Shown piece by piece: positions 33,191 through 45,665 of a DNA stretch of 64,000 nucleotides; position 1 is the stretch's first letter, and each line of letters opens with the position of its first letter. Under the pieces are notes generated by a model. That model did not search any database. It saw only the letters and a list, made by a program, of their open reading frames with translations, and was not told where the DNA came from. The DNA is from Desmodus rotundus (lineage: Eukaryota; Chordata; Mammalia; Chiroptera; Phyllostomidae). Position numbers and translations under genes: made by a program. The stretch is from positions 24,691,427 to 24,755,426 of the forward strand of contig NC_071397.1 of assembly GCF_022682495.2 (NCBI RefSeq). Reading direction: 5' to 3'.

Positions 33191-35020
33191 ATTTTTATTT
33201 ACATTTTTAAATAATGGTGTGCATCTTAGATAAAATTTCTGGCCAATGAAGGCAAGACTCTCATTCCTCCAACTGAACTGAAAAGTTCTCTCTCCCTAAT
33301 AATCCATAATTTCTTAAAGATGCAGATGCATTTCTTCTCTCCATTTTTGCTAAATTCCCAAGCTTATGCTAGAAGTAAAATGTAATTTAGAGGAATATAT
33401 TTCTTCCCATTTATGCATGGCCTTGTTGAATAAGTATTTTTTTTTAATGTCAAAGTTGCATTACTTTGGGAAATCTAACTTATTGTGGTAACTCAATTTG
33501 CAAAATGTAATATTATAATCTTAGCATTGCTAAAGATCTTTATTAAGCATTTTTAGTCCAAAGCCTTAAAATAAAAATTTTAATTACATTGGCAGGAAAA
33601 TCATTTTATTCATGTATAAAGTCTTACCCTAGACTTAGATATTATAACTACATTTGTGATGAGGGCATTTATTCTGTGCAGCAGTTTAGGTTATTGTGAA
33701 GAGAACAAAATATTGAAGACAATGAAATTTACTTTCTCTCATAGGAAATATGTTTAGCAAACGTCAATTATTTACCGTGAAAGATATTTATTGTTAATAT
33801 AAAGATATTATCTCTTTAGGATACATACAATAATTTATTCTAAAGTCTCAAAGCTGCTTTTGACTGTATGTATTTTTGAGGACAATAAAACCACTTAAGA
33901 AAAAGGCAACATATCTGGTGAATAGATAAGTCATATAACCATGAGTCAATAAGAACTCATGTTGAGTTTTAAGAGTCTTTTTCTGAAACTAGTGGACTAA
34001 AGATGGTTGTGTATGCAAGGTTGCCAGAAGCTCAAAATAAAAATATGCTTATAGGATACTGAGTGTTTCCAGATGTCTTACAATGAATATTAAAGATTTC
34101 TTGCTTTGATTTCATGTTGCAGCAACAAATGGAGAAGCTATAGCACACTTGCATCAGATATCTTGTATAGTTGGACTCATGAGTATGTATTTTCCCATTC
34201 TTTAGGCTTGACAATACATCAGATTCTTCGGATATGCTAGCATAAATGTAATTCACTCAATATTTCTATACTTCTATTTGACATCATAAATTTACACTCA
34301 TTTGGTCAATAAACTGTCCTGACCTAGGTTTTTCAGAAAGCAGAGACTGAGACAAAAGCTCGCGTGCTGCTGTTTTTTCAGGCAGTGCGATCTCAGGGAG
34401 CAGAAGCGAGAGAAGAGTAGTGAGGCTGGACAGCAGAGCAAACCCATGCAGGGGTGCACAACCAATCCAGCCACTTCTCGGTGTCACGGACAAGGCATTG
34501 CTTAATTTCACATGACTACTTTCTGAGAGCCATATAAATGATTACTTCTCCAGACAGTCTAAGTAAGGGAAAACTTGTCCACTGGCTTCTAGTGAGGTTG
34601 TCCATTTCCCCCGTGTTCCTGGGTTGCATATGCACGGGCATGAAGGGTGCTGAGGCAGGCCATGGTTCAGTTTCAACAGGGGAGCCCTGGAACGGAAGGT
34701 GAGGGGCACAGGATGGGCATGAAGCAAGCAGTTGTCAGGCTGTGCCCTACAAATCTGCCATGCAAACCCAGTCACCATGGTGGAAACTGTGGATAGAATA
34801 TGGACCAAGCCCCAAGACTAGATTCCCAGAGGATTTAAAACTAAGAAAATTTAATATGGTACACATATTAAAGACTTGTGTATCATATTGTGATATACAT
34901 ACTATGTGCTCAAAAAGTGGGGATATATCAAGGAATAAAACAGAAAATGTTGCTCTCTTATATGTTATATTCTGACATGCAGAGATAAGCAATAAAATGT
35001 AATAATTAAATAACCTATTG
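33191..35020. other. Single-copy AT-rich DNA; unassigned GC-richer block at 34290-34760
   Basis: No gene is recognised. 34290-34760 is GC-richer, with 'CAGAAAGCAGAGACTGAGAC', and could be an unrecognised old LTR or DNA element. The rest is plain. Confidence 0.4.
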
Positions 35021-35022
35021 TA

Positions 35023-35697
35023 CAAGGTCTATCCAGAAGGTATCCAGCCATATAATATGAAAAATTGAGACATTTATTGAAGGAGATGCAAGATACAAAA
35101 AACATTGTACATAGGACCATGACACCTTAGTCCCCTTCAAAGTAAGTACCTTGGGACCTTACACAGTTCTCCAATTGCCATCAGCTGCCCTGATGTATTT
35201 TTCTGAATCTCATTGACAGTCTGATATCTCTTCAATTTCAAAGGTGATTTCAGTTTTAGGAAAAGCCAGAAGTGACAGGGCACCAAATCTGGGCTGTAGG
35301 GGGGCTGAGGCACCTGGGGGATTTGAGGTCTTACCAAAATGCTCTGCATGAGACATGATGCATGAGCTGGTGCTTTGTTGTGATGTAGCTGCCAATCACC
35401 AGTTGCCCACAGCTGCTGCCTTCTGAATCATCTGAATAGTTTCTGCGGAGGAATGTTCAAGCTTAATGCAAAATTTGGTGCAGAGTCGTTGCTCTACTCA
35501 CTCAGTCATTTTGAATGCGATGGCCACACAGTACACACACTCACTCAATGGCATCTACTGTCCCACTGGCTAGTACAGTGAAGTCGTCATTGTTCATGCA
35601 TGCACATTCCAGTCCACTCTCCTTGGCTGCCAGGTTACATCGATGTTGTGCAAACTGTTATATTAACAGTGGCTGGACTTTTCCCAGACAGATCTTG
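35023..35697 (-). mobile_element. Mariner DNA transposon, internally deleted (675 bp)
   Basis: The ends are terminal inverted repeats. CAAGGTCTATCCAGAAGGTA is at the left, and the right end reverse-complements to CAAGATCTGTCTGGGAAAAG, each followed inward by TCCAGCCA-type sequence. TA stands at both outer edges (35021-35022 and 35698-35699). On the minus strand the transposase start region is seen, then a jump to the C-terminal catalytic part with QPPYSPDLVPCHFWLFLKLK, the signature around the last acidic residue of mariner transposases. The centre, with much of the catalytic domain, is missing and there are stops, so it is non-autonomous. Confidence 0.92.
35050..35520 (-). pseudogene. Broken mariner transposase (N and C parts, centre deleted)
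   Basis: Mariner transposase is a cut-and-paste enzyme with an N-terminal helix-turn-helix DNA-binding part and a DD34D catalytic triad. Here the N-terminal piece near 35510-35405 (minus) reads as a short HTH-like peptide with an early stop. At about 35395 the frame continues into the C-terminal piece (SCIMSHAEHF, then in the next frame QPPYSPDLVPCHFWLFLKLK and QTVNEIQKN). Compared with the usual roughly 340 residues, the middle is absent. Stops and a frameshift rule out function. Confidence 0.8.
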
Positions 35698-35734
35698 TAT
35701 GTTAAAAGATAAGCGCCACGGAAAAAATTGTGCG

Positions 35735-36110
35735 GGTGAAGGATTAGTAAGGAATTTCGGGCAGGTAGATTTCAATTTTAAATATGATGGCAAGGGCTGG
35801 CCTCATAGAGAAGGCGGCACTTGAGTAGAGGCAGCCAACATGCAGTGCCTGGATATTAGAGAATTACGGAAGCGTGTGCCAGGAGTGGTGTGACAGATCG
35901 GGAGCAGGAGGGGCGAAGGCCAAGACGTAAAGCAGGTCAGGGAGGATCTTAGAAGACATTGCAAAGACTTCAGTGAAAAGGAGAACCCTAGTAAGGCTTT
36001 GACCCAAAAAGCATTATATGAATTGTTTATTTTAGCTTTTGTCTTCTGTGTGGAGAACAGACAATAGGAGTAAGACATGGAAGCAGCCGTACTAGACAAA
36101 AGGTACTTAC
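35735..36110 (+). repeat. Ancient mammalian interspersed repeat, class unresolved
   Basis: The order AGAAGGCGGCACTTGAGTAG, 'TGCCTGGATATTAGAG', GGAGGGGCGAAGGCCAAGAC, 'AGGTCAGGGAGGATCTTAGA' and 'TCTGTGTGGAGAACAGACAA' follows a common old repeat, apparently the distal part of the family at 23745-24000. I cannot give a family name. Confidence 0.45.
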
Positions 36111-37772
36111 TTGGAGCATTCCAACTAATTTTATAGAAGTGCATGGTTTGTTAAAGTATAAACAACTGATGATAAGCTTTTTGATATTTAAATACTATTT
36201 GTATAGAGGAGGAATAAATCAACACACCACATCATCATAAATATGTGACTTTTATTTTGTTCTGAAATATGGAATGTTATTTGATTATTGATAAACATAA
36301 AAGAAATTAATCAAAATTTTCAAATATGGATTTACCATGGAAAATAAACTATTGAATTCTCAGAGGATGTGGGTGTTTTAAATGTGATAATTTTTCTTTA
36401 AAATATCTCTCCATAAAAACAATTGGTTTCTGATAACTAATTTGGTGTTTATCTTTAAAGTTCTGTGAAATTGAGTTTGAGTCTTTTGTGTATATTCCCA
36501 TTGAAAGATATTTTAGCATCAGGGACCATTATTAATGAAACTCAAGAAGTAAACTTAGATTTTTGGTGTATTTTCCATTTAGTTTGAAGACAAAAGTGAG
36601 TTAAAAATGTAAACTCTTTGAAATCTGATATAAAATAGAATGTAATATAGATTTTGAAAAATGTCCCTTTTTATTGTTGCTGCACTAATCACTGACGGCA
36701 TCTTATTGAAAACATAGTTACAAATGATCAATATTGTTAATAGTTTAAATTATACATAATTTGCATCATTATGGTAATTTCACCTATTTGAGAGGAAAGC
36801 AAAAAATTATACTTTGTCCATAATTATTGAGGTTATTTTTTTAACAACTGAAGACAGATTACTGATATCCTTGAAATGTAAAATTTTTATTCCCATTCTT
36901 TTTCTGCATTTTTAACATTTCTATTTTCTTGCAGAAAAAGCTGATATTTTGAAATGAGAAAATGTCATATACTATATTTTTCTGTACTTTGTTAACTGAT
37001 TTTCCCATAGCTTATACTTACTATTTCTCATTTCCTTTCTCTATTCTTATTCTTTAAATAATTATAAACTAATCCACATTAATGAGATTATATTTTAAAT
37101 TATCCTTCTAATTAGTTATCCCTTTTTGAAATGTCATTAATCCCTTGAATTAATTATTTTTGTATGAATATGCATGATGTATTTTTCTAGGAAGTCCATC
37201 TAATTTAGTTTGCTGATTGCACTGCTAATCACCTAGATAATTTTTGGTTATCCTCATCAAATAATGTTTACTGAGGCTGGTGTTTACGAAACGGTACTGT
37301 GACAGGTGCTGTAAGAACCTTCCATGCCTTCACCGACTATGACTCACACTTTCTAAGTCTATTTAGTTTTCCACACTTTAATGTCTTTGCCCATAACATG
37401 ATACTTTAGTTGTAATGAAAGGGCTTTTACTGGTCAGAAGTTTCACTTCCTAGCGTGAGTGGTTATCTATGGTTTATTTCTCTAGAAAACTTGCTTTTCT
37501 TTTGGGATGCAAACTCCTCTAAGCTCAGGGTACTGCTTGGCCCCTCTGCTATCATATTCCCTCTGCTATAGCTCTCAAATCTGTATTATTTTCAGCCTGT
37601 TTATTTTAGCAGGAGATTCACTGGCCAATGGGGTGAGCATGTCACCCATATTTGGCTAATCAACATTCTTCTCTAGGTTTGTTTTTCCTTTGTTGGAAAA
37701 CCCCCCCCAGAAAACAATGCTATGAAAGAAGAGTTAAACGCTACCAATTTTCTAGCCAGTAAGTGTTTCTGA
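36111..37772. other. Single-copy, very AT-rich DNA
   Basis: There are no genes and no recognised repeats, apart from a weak MIR-like patch near 37262-37350. Confidence 0.5.
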
Positions 37773-37784
37773 ATTTGTTATTTT

Positions 37785-38109
37785 TTAAATCTTTTTTTAT
37801 TGTTGTTCAAGTACAGTTGTCTCCATTTTTCCCACATGACTCCCCCCAACCCCAGCCATCCCCACCTCCCACCCTTGCTCCTACCCCTTTTGGTTTTGTC
37901 CATGTGTCCTTTATACAGGTTCCTGGAAACCCTTCCCTCTTTTCTCTCCATTACCCGCTCCCACCTCCCCTCTGGTTACTGTCAGTTTGTTCTTAATTTC
38001 AATGTCCCTTGTTCTATTTTGCTCATTTGTTTGTTTTGTTGATTAGGTTCCACTTATAGGTGAGATCATATGGTATTTGTCTTTCACCACCTGGCTTATT
38101 TCACTTAGC
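37785..38109 (-). mobile_element. 5'-truncated L1 3' end, antisense
   Basis: The T-rich end is followed by 'TTCAAGTACAGTTGTCTCCA', the pyrimidine-rich 3' UTR complement and 'GTTGATTAGGTTCCACTTAT'. It ends inside ORF2 ('GGCTTATTTCACTTAGC'). ATTTGTTATTTT is present at 37773-37784 and 38110-38121, a perfect 12-bp target-site duplication. Confidence 0.92.
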
Positions 38110-38121
38110 ATTTGTTATTTT

Positions 38122-41100
38122 GAAGTGAATGTGGATGCCATACATTTTTACTAAGAAGCCATCTTATTTAATTTACTGGTTGCACTGCTCTCTACCCAGA
38201 TAAAGGAATTGACCGGTAGATAACAACAGAATTAGAGGTGTTCCATAAAAAGGCATTTTTTAATAGTGTTTCCAGCTCTAGTTCTAGTCCAAATGTACCA
38301 GGCTTTTTAATTGGTTTAGTTAAATATGGTAGCAAGTTACTTATCTAAATGACTTATGACTCGGTAATTTTCTACGTGGTTGGAATTTGTTTAGGGTCCT
38401 TAAGTACTTGCAACTCTTCCTGATATAGTTAATCACGTCGTGGGTTTACAAACAGCATGGCTAGAGTTCGCCTGTTGACTCTGTAGATGAAACTGAGCTG
38501 GGATGATCTACTGCTGCATTTTGCCTCAGCGTCATACCCTTACCCTTCGTAAGAATCAGAGAAATGTGACCTTTGACAAATGATACTCTGTTCATTCACT
38601 TTCCCCACCTGAAGGAAGGAACTGACATAACAAAGGAATTTTCAGCACTGCCAGGAGGATATTTAAAAAGCACTTTACACGCCATGGAAGAAAAGCACCA
38701 ATAATAAAAAAGTCAAATAAATAATATATAACCCTTTATTCCTGACACAGTAGTTCTTTGCTCATGCTCCTACAATAATATTAAATCATTATTATCAGGA
38801 GACCTAAATTTATAAGCCAAGTTTGGCCTCCAAGCAAGTTCACATTTGCCTTCCTAGGCAAGAATGTTGGCCTTTTTCCCTTACTTTTCTGCTTGCCTTG
38901 TAATTTAAAATTATACTCATAGAGTGGCAATAACCTTGTTATAGCCAGCTTTTAGAATTACTAGACATCTCCTTGGCATTAAATATCAACCCAAAGCCTC
39001 AGGTATATATTGGTTCATTTTAAAACCAACCCAATAATTTCAGTGAGAGAATGGAATGAATATTATTTTACTTAAGAACTAAAGAATTTATGTTCCAATA
39101 GTTTCAGATCATACTTGAGAGTTAGTTCCCTTGGGTATAGTTTCTAGTTTTTCAGTTGTTTTGGAGTAGGAAATAAAAGAATAAAAGGTAAAGTAGTAGC
39201 AGGCTTCTTCAATAAGACATCCCTCATTACTAAAAATCTACCTCGGGCTAATTCCACACTAAAACTGCCAGAGCATGAAACTCAAAAAATTACATTTTTA
39301 AAAGACCTAAAATGCCAATTCTAAATCATAGTATAAATCAGCAAAATAACACTGGAATTTTGGAAATAACCAAAATGTCAACTCTGTGATAAAACTTATG
39401 ATATAAAACCATGAATTTGTTATTTTCCATGATACCTTAGGTTGCCATTTACACAACTCCAGAATATGACACATGTCATGCCTGCTAGTAAAGGGCCGGG
39501 AACTTACTAGGTGCTTTAAAAATGTTCATTTAATGATTACATGAGTGAAAGGAAAGGCATATTTCAAAGTTCATAAAGTCTTCTTGGTGCAAAATAGAAT
39601 TATAAATTTGGAACCGTATGCTTCAAGGACACTGATCCTTACACATGAACTGTCCTTCTTGCTTCCCTTGATCTACACTTGGGCCCATGCTTTGGGCACA
39701 ACTGGGCACCGGAGGTTGCGATTTGGCTTATAAAATACCTGGGACAGATTGGGTGAATGAAGGCTCTGTGAAAGCGGGAATTTTTGCCTCCTTAGCCCAT
39801 TTCAGACAATGAACTGAGCATGTACAAAGGAGGCTCGTCATATAGCTGACAAATGTATGAATCAAGTAGGAAGTGGGCGTAATGAAATCATTTTCCAAAT
39901 TGTGTTTAGGTGACTCAATGCATTAGGAAGACATTACAAATCTGGAGTTTGAGATTAAACAAAATGAATGAGGCAAACTCTTGGATCTATAAAGGTAATA
40001 AAGTACTGGGGAGAAATTCCATGGGATTGGATAGATCTAAACTGGCTAAAGACTTTGCTATTATATCACTCTTGCTTTATCACAATAGTCAGCGTAAATA
40101 AGCTTGAAAACTAATTGGATTAATATCTTTTCAACACTTTCAAATTAGCACATTAAAGGATTCTTCCCCCCCTTGCGTGACAATATAACAGAGAAGTTTA
40201 TACTTTGTAGGCAATTTTTCCAGAATGCTTACACTTCTTACATGCCTAATTCTCTTATGTACTAAAATTACCTAACAATAAAAATTGCTTTTTCTCAAAT
40301 TTTCTAATACCAAGCATTATACTACCAAGGAAAAAGGAGTCAGTGATCTTAAGTTGAAACCTCTTGTTAATAATAGATCTCACCAAGAAGTTACTGCAAG
40401 TGTATCATTGAGATGGGTATTGTAGATATCAGAAACGACTGCAAGATTGATGCTGGCCCTACTGGAACATGTAATCTTTTGAAAGAGACAAGTAGAGGTA
40501 AGTAGAGGGGAAGAAAGAAAGCGCTGCTGAAAGACAGAATAACGCATCATAAAATGCTACACGGACTACATCAGTGACGATGGTCTGTGGGTACTCACAA
40601 CATCCTTCATTGGATATTAAGGATTTTAGATTGAAAACATTGGTCTGGTTGTATAGATTTTATTATTAAACCATTAGATTGCAATAAAGAATCCCTTCAG
40701 TAAAGGTTCTCCCAATCTACTGTTTAATATATTATAAAAGCAGGTGATGCACTATGCAATGTTTCATTTCTCAAAAGGTTTTAGCCTGGACGTATTCCCT
40801 AAAACCAATAAAAATTTCCTATAAGAAAATAAAGGTCAAAATTTATTCTTATTTTGTTTTTGGAAACAACAGCAATCTCAATTATTATTTGTAAACAGAA
40901 TAAATATTTAATAACTTTGCTTAATTTATTATATTTCTGGTGGAGAAATGCAAATGAATCACCTTTGAAAACAGGATCCACGTTGCATTTTCAGAGCCCG
41001 AGGAGACACACGACATTTCCCTAGATTACTTAATTATCAGAAAATTACCACCAACAGAATAAATGGTAGCATTTCAGACCTACTAAAAAAGATGTCTTTT

Positions 41101-41343
41101 ATCTCTAAAATGCCAGAGATGGGGTAAAAAAAAGCAATTACTTGTCACTTCTGCAAAATTTATAATATTCAACTTACTTTAAATGACAGATTTTTCCAAG
41201 GATTAGAAAATTAGCTTCTAAATAGGTCACAGCTTTTGCAAACAATTCATTTTTGTTAGCAATATTCTCCATTAGTTCAAAAAGTCAAACTTCTATGATG
41301 TTAACTCTGATATGTCAGAATTTAATTTCTGTCTGATTAATTC
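38122..41343. other. Single-copy DNA, no gene recognised
   Basis: This is the longest stretch here without nameable repeats, apart from a weak L2-like tail near 39485-39530. No coding, RNA or other feature was recognised. Open frames up to 63 codons only. Confidence 0.5.
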
Positions 41344-41345
41344 TA

Positions 41346-41893
41346 TTCGGTAGGCCAAAAAGTCCCTTTACTTTTTTCCATAAAATAGAAGATGCATTTT
41401 TCATTTTCATCCATAACTTTTTTTGATTAGGACATTTTGAGTAGGTCGGCTATCTCCCATGTGCTATAACATTGACTGTTCTCAACTAATGTCGCCTCTT
41501 GATTGCTATCATCTTCAACTGGTCTACCCAACTATGGAACATCGTCCAGCGAGAAATGTCCAGCACAAAACTTCACAACCCACTTTTGAAATGTTAGATG
41601 AGTCACAACACCTTCTCCATACACTGCACAAATCTTTTTTGCTTTTCAGTTGTGTTTTTAACTTTCTGGAAACAATAAAGCATAATATGACAAAAATGTT
41701 GTGTATTTTCTTCCATCTTCGATATTAAAATGGCTACACAAAAATTCACCAATTTTGATTTTTTTTAAATGCATGCTGATATGACAGCTGTCACAATACA
41801 ATCTAACAACATTGTTTTGAATGAAGTTAAAGACAATTAAGTGCTGCTAGAGCCATGATATGAAAAACAAACCAAACTTTTTGGCAAACCCAA
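41346..41893 (-). mobile_element. Second mariner DNA transposon, internally deleted (548 bp)
   Basis: The left end is TTCGGTAGGCCAAAAAGTCC, and the right end reverse-complements to TTGGGTTTGCCAAAAAGTTT. They are bounded by TA at 41344-41345 and 41894-41895. This 'GGCCAAAAAGT' end type belongs to a mariner group different from the copy at 35023. The minus strand starts with a transposase N terminus reading MEENTQHFCHIMLYCFQK, then fragments over several frames with SFVLDISRWT. The C-terminal catalytic half is missing. It is a non-autonomous derivative. Confidence 0.9.
41430..41735 (-). pseudogene. Truncated mariner transposase, DNA-binding half only
   Basis: From an ATG near 41731 (minus) the sequence reads as the HTH-containing N-terminal half of a mariner transposase: MEENTQHFCHIMLYCFQK, then the KVL/GL*SFVLDISRW region, interrupted by stops. 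Motifs expected after the linker (HDNA and YSPDLAP) are not found before the right TIR. At most about the first third of the enzyme remains, so it is inactive. Confidence 0.75.
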
Positions 41894-41895
41894 TA

Positions 41896-42534
41896 ATTTA
41901 TTTACAGGTGCCATTCATCCATTCTTTCTCTAACTGATTGAAAAAGACTCAAGGTCTCCTTGAATATTAAATATTCATTCCCATGGATATATTAATTGAA
42001 TTTTAATATGGAAAATCAGGAAGAAGTACAGTACAAAGTAACAAATTTGATTGTCTCCAAAATGGTTCTAATTATATCTGTTATACTGTAGGTATATAGC
42101 CTTTTTCTGATTTTGTTGAAACTGCTTTTAAAATTTTTATTTCTGTGTGAAATCGAATGGAATAAATCTTGCATTCACACTGTTTTCCTAGTCCTTTCAC
42201 TTCCACTATCCCAGAGGGCTAGTTCATGCCCTGTCTTTCTTCAAAATTAGACCATCTGCTCTTTCATTGAGAGACAGTAGCTATGAAGAGAATTCCCACG
42301 AGCCCGCCAGCCACGAGCTGCTGTGGATGAAGACCTGCGTTCTTCCCTAAGGCCAACGGCCCGAGAGGCCATTAGAGTCATTGCATCAGCACGTTCATTA
42401 ATATCGCTCCCCCATTCTCTGCTTTTTTTACATAAATATTTTTCTATTTCTGGTGTACCATTCCCATCAGCACACAAACATGCTGTTACTGTGCTCACTC
42501 TAAAATAAATAAAAGAAGAAAACCCCTTTCTCTT
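41896..42534. other. Single-copy DNA
   Basis: No gene or repeat was recognised. Confidence 0.4.
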
Positions 42535-43035
42535 GCCTCTGCTGTCTCTGCCCACTCCCAGTGCCCACCACCAGTGATCCCACCTGTGCCTCCTGTAATG
42601 CCTCAGCAGCTTCCCCTGCTCCTCGCTGACCTCTCAGCGTTAGCTCTCCCAATCTAAGTTCCTGCCTTATGAATTTGCTTGCTTCCACGTTCTCTGCTCC
42701 CAAGGTTTCATACCATTTGTACCACCCACCAGGCCACTTCCCTATACGGCCTTCCACTCTGCACATCAGTGTCCTCTTCCCCACTGCTTCACAGTCTCTC
42801 AGGCATCCTCCAGGCTTTGGTTTGAACCTCACTTCGGCGGGGACCTGATCCTTGGCCAGGTCATGCCCCGTTCAGGGGGTGTACACTTCTGCATCACAAC
42901 ATGTTCCAAGTAAATCAAGCATCCTGTAAGAGCCTGATTTTTTTCTGTTTTGTTACTGCTGTATCCGTGGCACTCAACACAGGGCATGACCCGGGGCAGT
43001 CAGTTCAGAAATATTTGCATTTGAATGAATAAATG
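42535..43035 (+). repeat. Probable L2 copy
   Basis: C-rich 'GCCCACTCCCAGTGCCCACC' and 'CTCCTGTAATGCCTCAGCAG', then the terminal 'TTTGTTACTGCTGTATCCGT', 'GGCACTCAACACAGGGCATG' and 'GAATGAATAAATGAAGAAAG', follow the L2 3' half. The distal end is clearer than the proximal part. Confidence 0.55.
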
Positions 43036-43420
43036 AAGAAAGAAAGAAGCGAGGACACTCAGTACTGCTCGATAAATATCAGCAGTCTATCCATCTAAAT
43101 AAACAGAGTTTGCAATAAAAATATAGCAATTTGGTTGTGGAGCATGACTCAGAGATTCTTGGATTTTACGGGCCAGCATAATTTCTAACATTCTCTTTGA
43201 TAAAATGTTAAAGGTCTACTATGAAAGTTTCCTTCTTAACTAGATGGAATACAATGTTCCATTTATACCTCATTTTATAAAATTATGTCACATGAGTTGA
43301 CTGAAATGACAGGTCATCAATGTTTGTAACAAAGTTTCACAGCCTTCAAAACAAATGTCTGATTTCCTAAAAGTTTCTTTTTTTATGGCAGTTTTCCTTT
43401 ATTGACATAATTTTGAAAAT
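43036..43420. other. Single-copy DNA
   Basis: Nothing was recognised in this stretch. Confidence 0.4.
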
Positions 43421-43633
43421 ATTTTATTTATTTTTTATTTTAGAGAAAGGGGAAAGGAGGGAGAACGAGAGGTCAGGAAACACTGACGTGAGAGAGAAAC
43501 AGCGATCTGTAGCCTCTGAGCCCTGGGGAACCACGCCTGCAGCCCAGGCACATGCCCTGACCGAGAATCACACTAGCAACCTTTGGGTTCCTGGGAGGAG
43601 GCCCAGCTACCAACTGAGACACACTGGCCGGAG
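43421..43633 (-). mobile_element. Diverged Ves SINE, antisense
   Basis: GA-rich body, 'CAGCCCAGGCACATGCCCTG', 'ACCTTTGGGTTCCTGGGAGG' and 'CAACTGAGACACACTGGCC' match Ves in reverse with many changes. The flanks AATTTTGAAAAT (about 43409) and AATTTTGATAAT (about 43645) suggest a target duplication. It is older than the other Ves copies. Confidence 0.85.
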
Positions 43634-44871
43634 CTACTGATACAAATTTTGATAATAAAATTCATCTGTAAAAACTTCTCTTTCTCACTTCTTGGGGAAA
43701 GTGTTGTTTTCAAATAGGATAAAATATATGAAAAAGAAAGTGAACATACTTCCATTGTGTTTGGCAGAAAGCTAGCACATTAGGTTCCCACTTCACTTCT
43801 GTAAGTGGTAAAAAAATCCTAACTCTTTCAGAAAGCCACTTAGCACTACTGCTTCTTTGAACTGCATTTTAATATAAAGTGCCTATTATGCATAAAAAAG
43901 GCCTTTGAACTACTGGCATCTTATACTTCTTTGGGGTGTGTGGGGGAGGCTGGCTTTTGCAACTACTTCAAGAGAAGTAGCTAAACTATCAAAAGACATT
44001 GAAAATACCTAGAAAATAGAAAATATGCCTCTTTCTCCTTATACAGATCTCACAATTCCAAGGATTGTAAAAATTAATTCCATTTAAAAAATCTACCACA
44101 CTTTTATTTCTACCCAGCAAGACTTCATTCACGTTCAGGCTGTTTGTAAATGCCTGTAACTCCAAAATGTAGTTTGAAATCATCATTTACTGACACATTA
44201 AGACATTGTTTAATGGTCTGAAAATAATTTCACATCTAACAACAAAGTCAGCTACGAGTCGACTGTATTATTATTCAACCAATCTAAGCTCTACCTGAAA
44301 GAAAATACCTCATCCACTTAATCATATTATTTTCCCACCCTGTTTTTTATTTAAACATATAATTCTCCTCTAAATCACAAGCCAAACTCCTGAAAAACCT
44401 CAGGATTTCACAGCAGACTCTTAATTTGTCTATTTCACAACCAGAGAATGACAAATTGAATACATTTAATTTTAGCTGAGCTTTATCATAGGCACTGAAA
44501 ACCCACTGTCTCCTTATGAGTATGCTTTAAAAATAATGCAGAGACTCAGAGGTTTACTTTATAGGAATCTAAAATCAGAAGGATCAGGGTTTAATAGCCC
44601 ATGTTAGAGACATTAAGTGCTAAAGGGCTGTGTTGTGATCAAATTCAAACACTTTTTCGTGGGGAAAACTGCGGTTCAAAGCTTGAGCAACGTTGGGGTG
44701 AAGCTCACATCACCACCTTCACAATAATCATTGGCATCAGCTGTGTCTAACGACTACCTGTTGTAAACCGACCATGTGGCAGATGTGTTATTCATGTAAT
44801 GACACATTTCATTAATCCCTATTGTATCTGGAAAGTCAATAGTTAGAGCATCCTTGTTTTCGGTGACAAGG

Positions 44872-44895
44872 GTGAAAAATCTGTAGATTTTTCAC
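44872..44895. repeat. Perfect 11-bp inverted repeat
   Basis: GTGAAAAATCT, a 2-nt centre, then AGATTTTTCAC. A further GATGAAAAATCT follows at once. Confidence 0.9.
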
Positions 44896-45643
44896 AGATG
44901 AAAAATCTTTGGCTAGACCCAGACTCACTTCATGGTCCTCTCACTACACCAGGCTAATAAGCACTATTGTGTTTTTGGGTAGTATCCACAGTGTCCATCA
45001 GGGGGAGCAAATTCACATGCTTCCTGGGTCTAGGCTGGTCACTTAGGTGACTGAGGCAAGGGGAGTGTGAGATTATGGGGAAGCACAGCACACGAGTCCC
45101 TGGTACAGAAGCAGCAGCTATTCAGCTCCGAGGGCTGCCGTGTGGGAATATGTATCCAAGCTTACAGATTTCCTGACTTTTCATAAGAGGCTGGAAACCT
45201 GGACATTCCTGTTTGCAAGCACACAAATGCACACACTCTTCTGATTTTTGAAGGCAATCTAATTAATACATGTTTAATGCAATATTGTGGGGGCAAAGTA
45301 CAATATCTGGAGGTACTCGCAACCTCTGCATTTAAAGAATTCTGAATACATCTGAGTACATATAAATGAATTGGTTACCGAGCAGATGCTGAGAACTTTT
45401 GTGTCGAGTAAGAATAATTCAGCTTCTACCACCTAACTCCCAATTTCGGAAAAGTGTTTCCAGGTAGCTTTCTTTCTCTTTGGTTTGTATTTTGTGGAAC
45501 CCTTAAAAGAACGCCACCAGAGAACAAAGGACTGACTAGAAAATCACTGGCAGCCTGTACAGAGGAACAGGTTTGACGCCCTTCTCTCCAGGAGTACGAG
45601 GGACTGGAGCAGGAAAGCCCACCAGATAGGAATAGGGCAGCAA

Positions 45644-45665
45644 CCCCCCCCCCCCCCCCCCCCCC
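45644..45665. repeat. Homopolymer of 22 C
   Basis: An uninterrupted C run, or 22 G on the other strand, which can form G-quadruplexes. The exact length is unreliable in any assembly. Confidence 0.9.
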
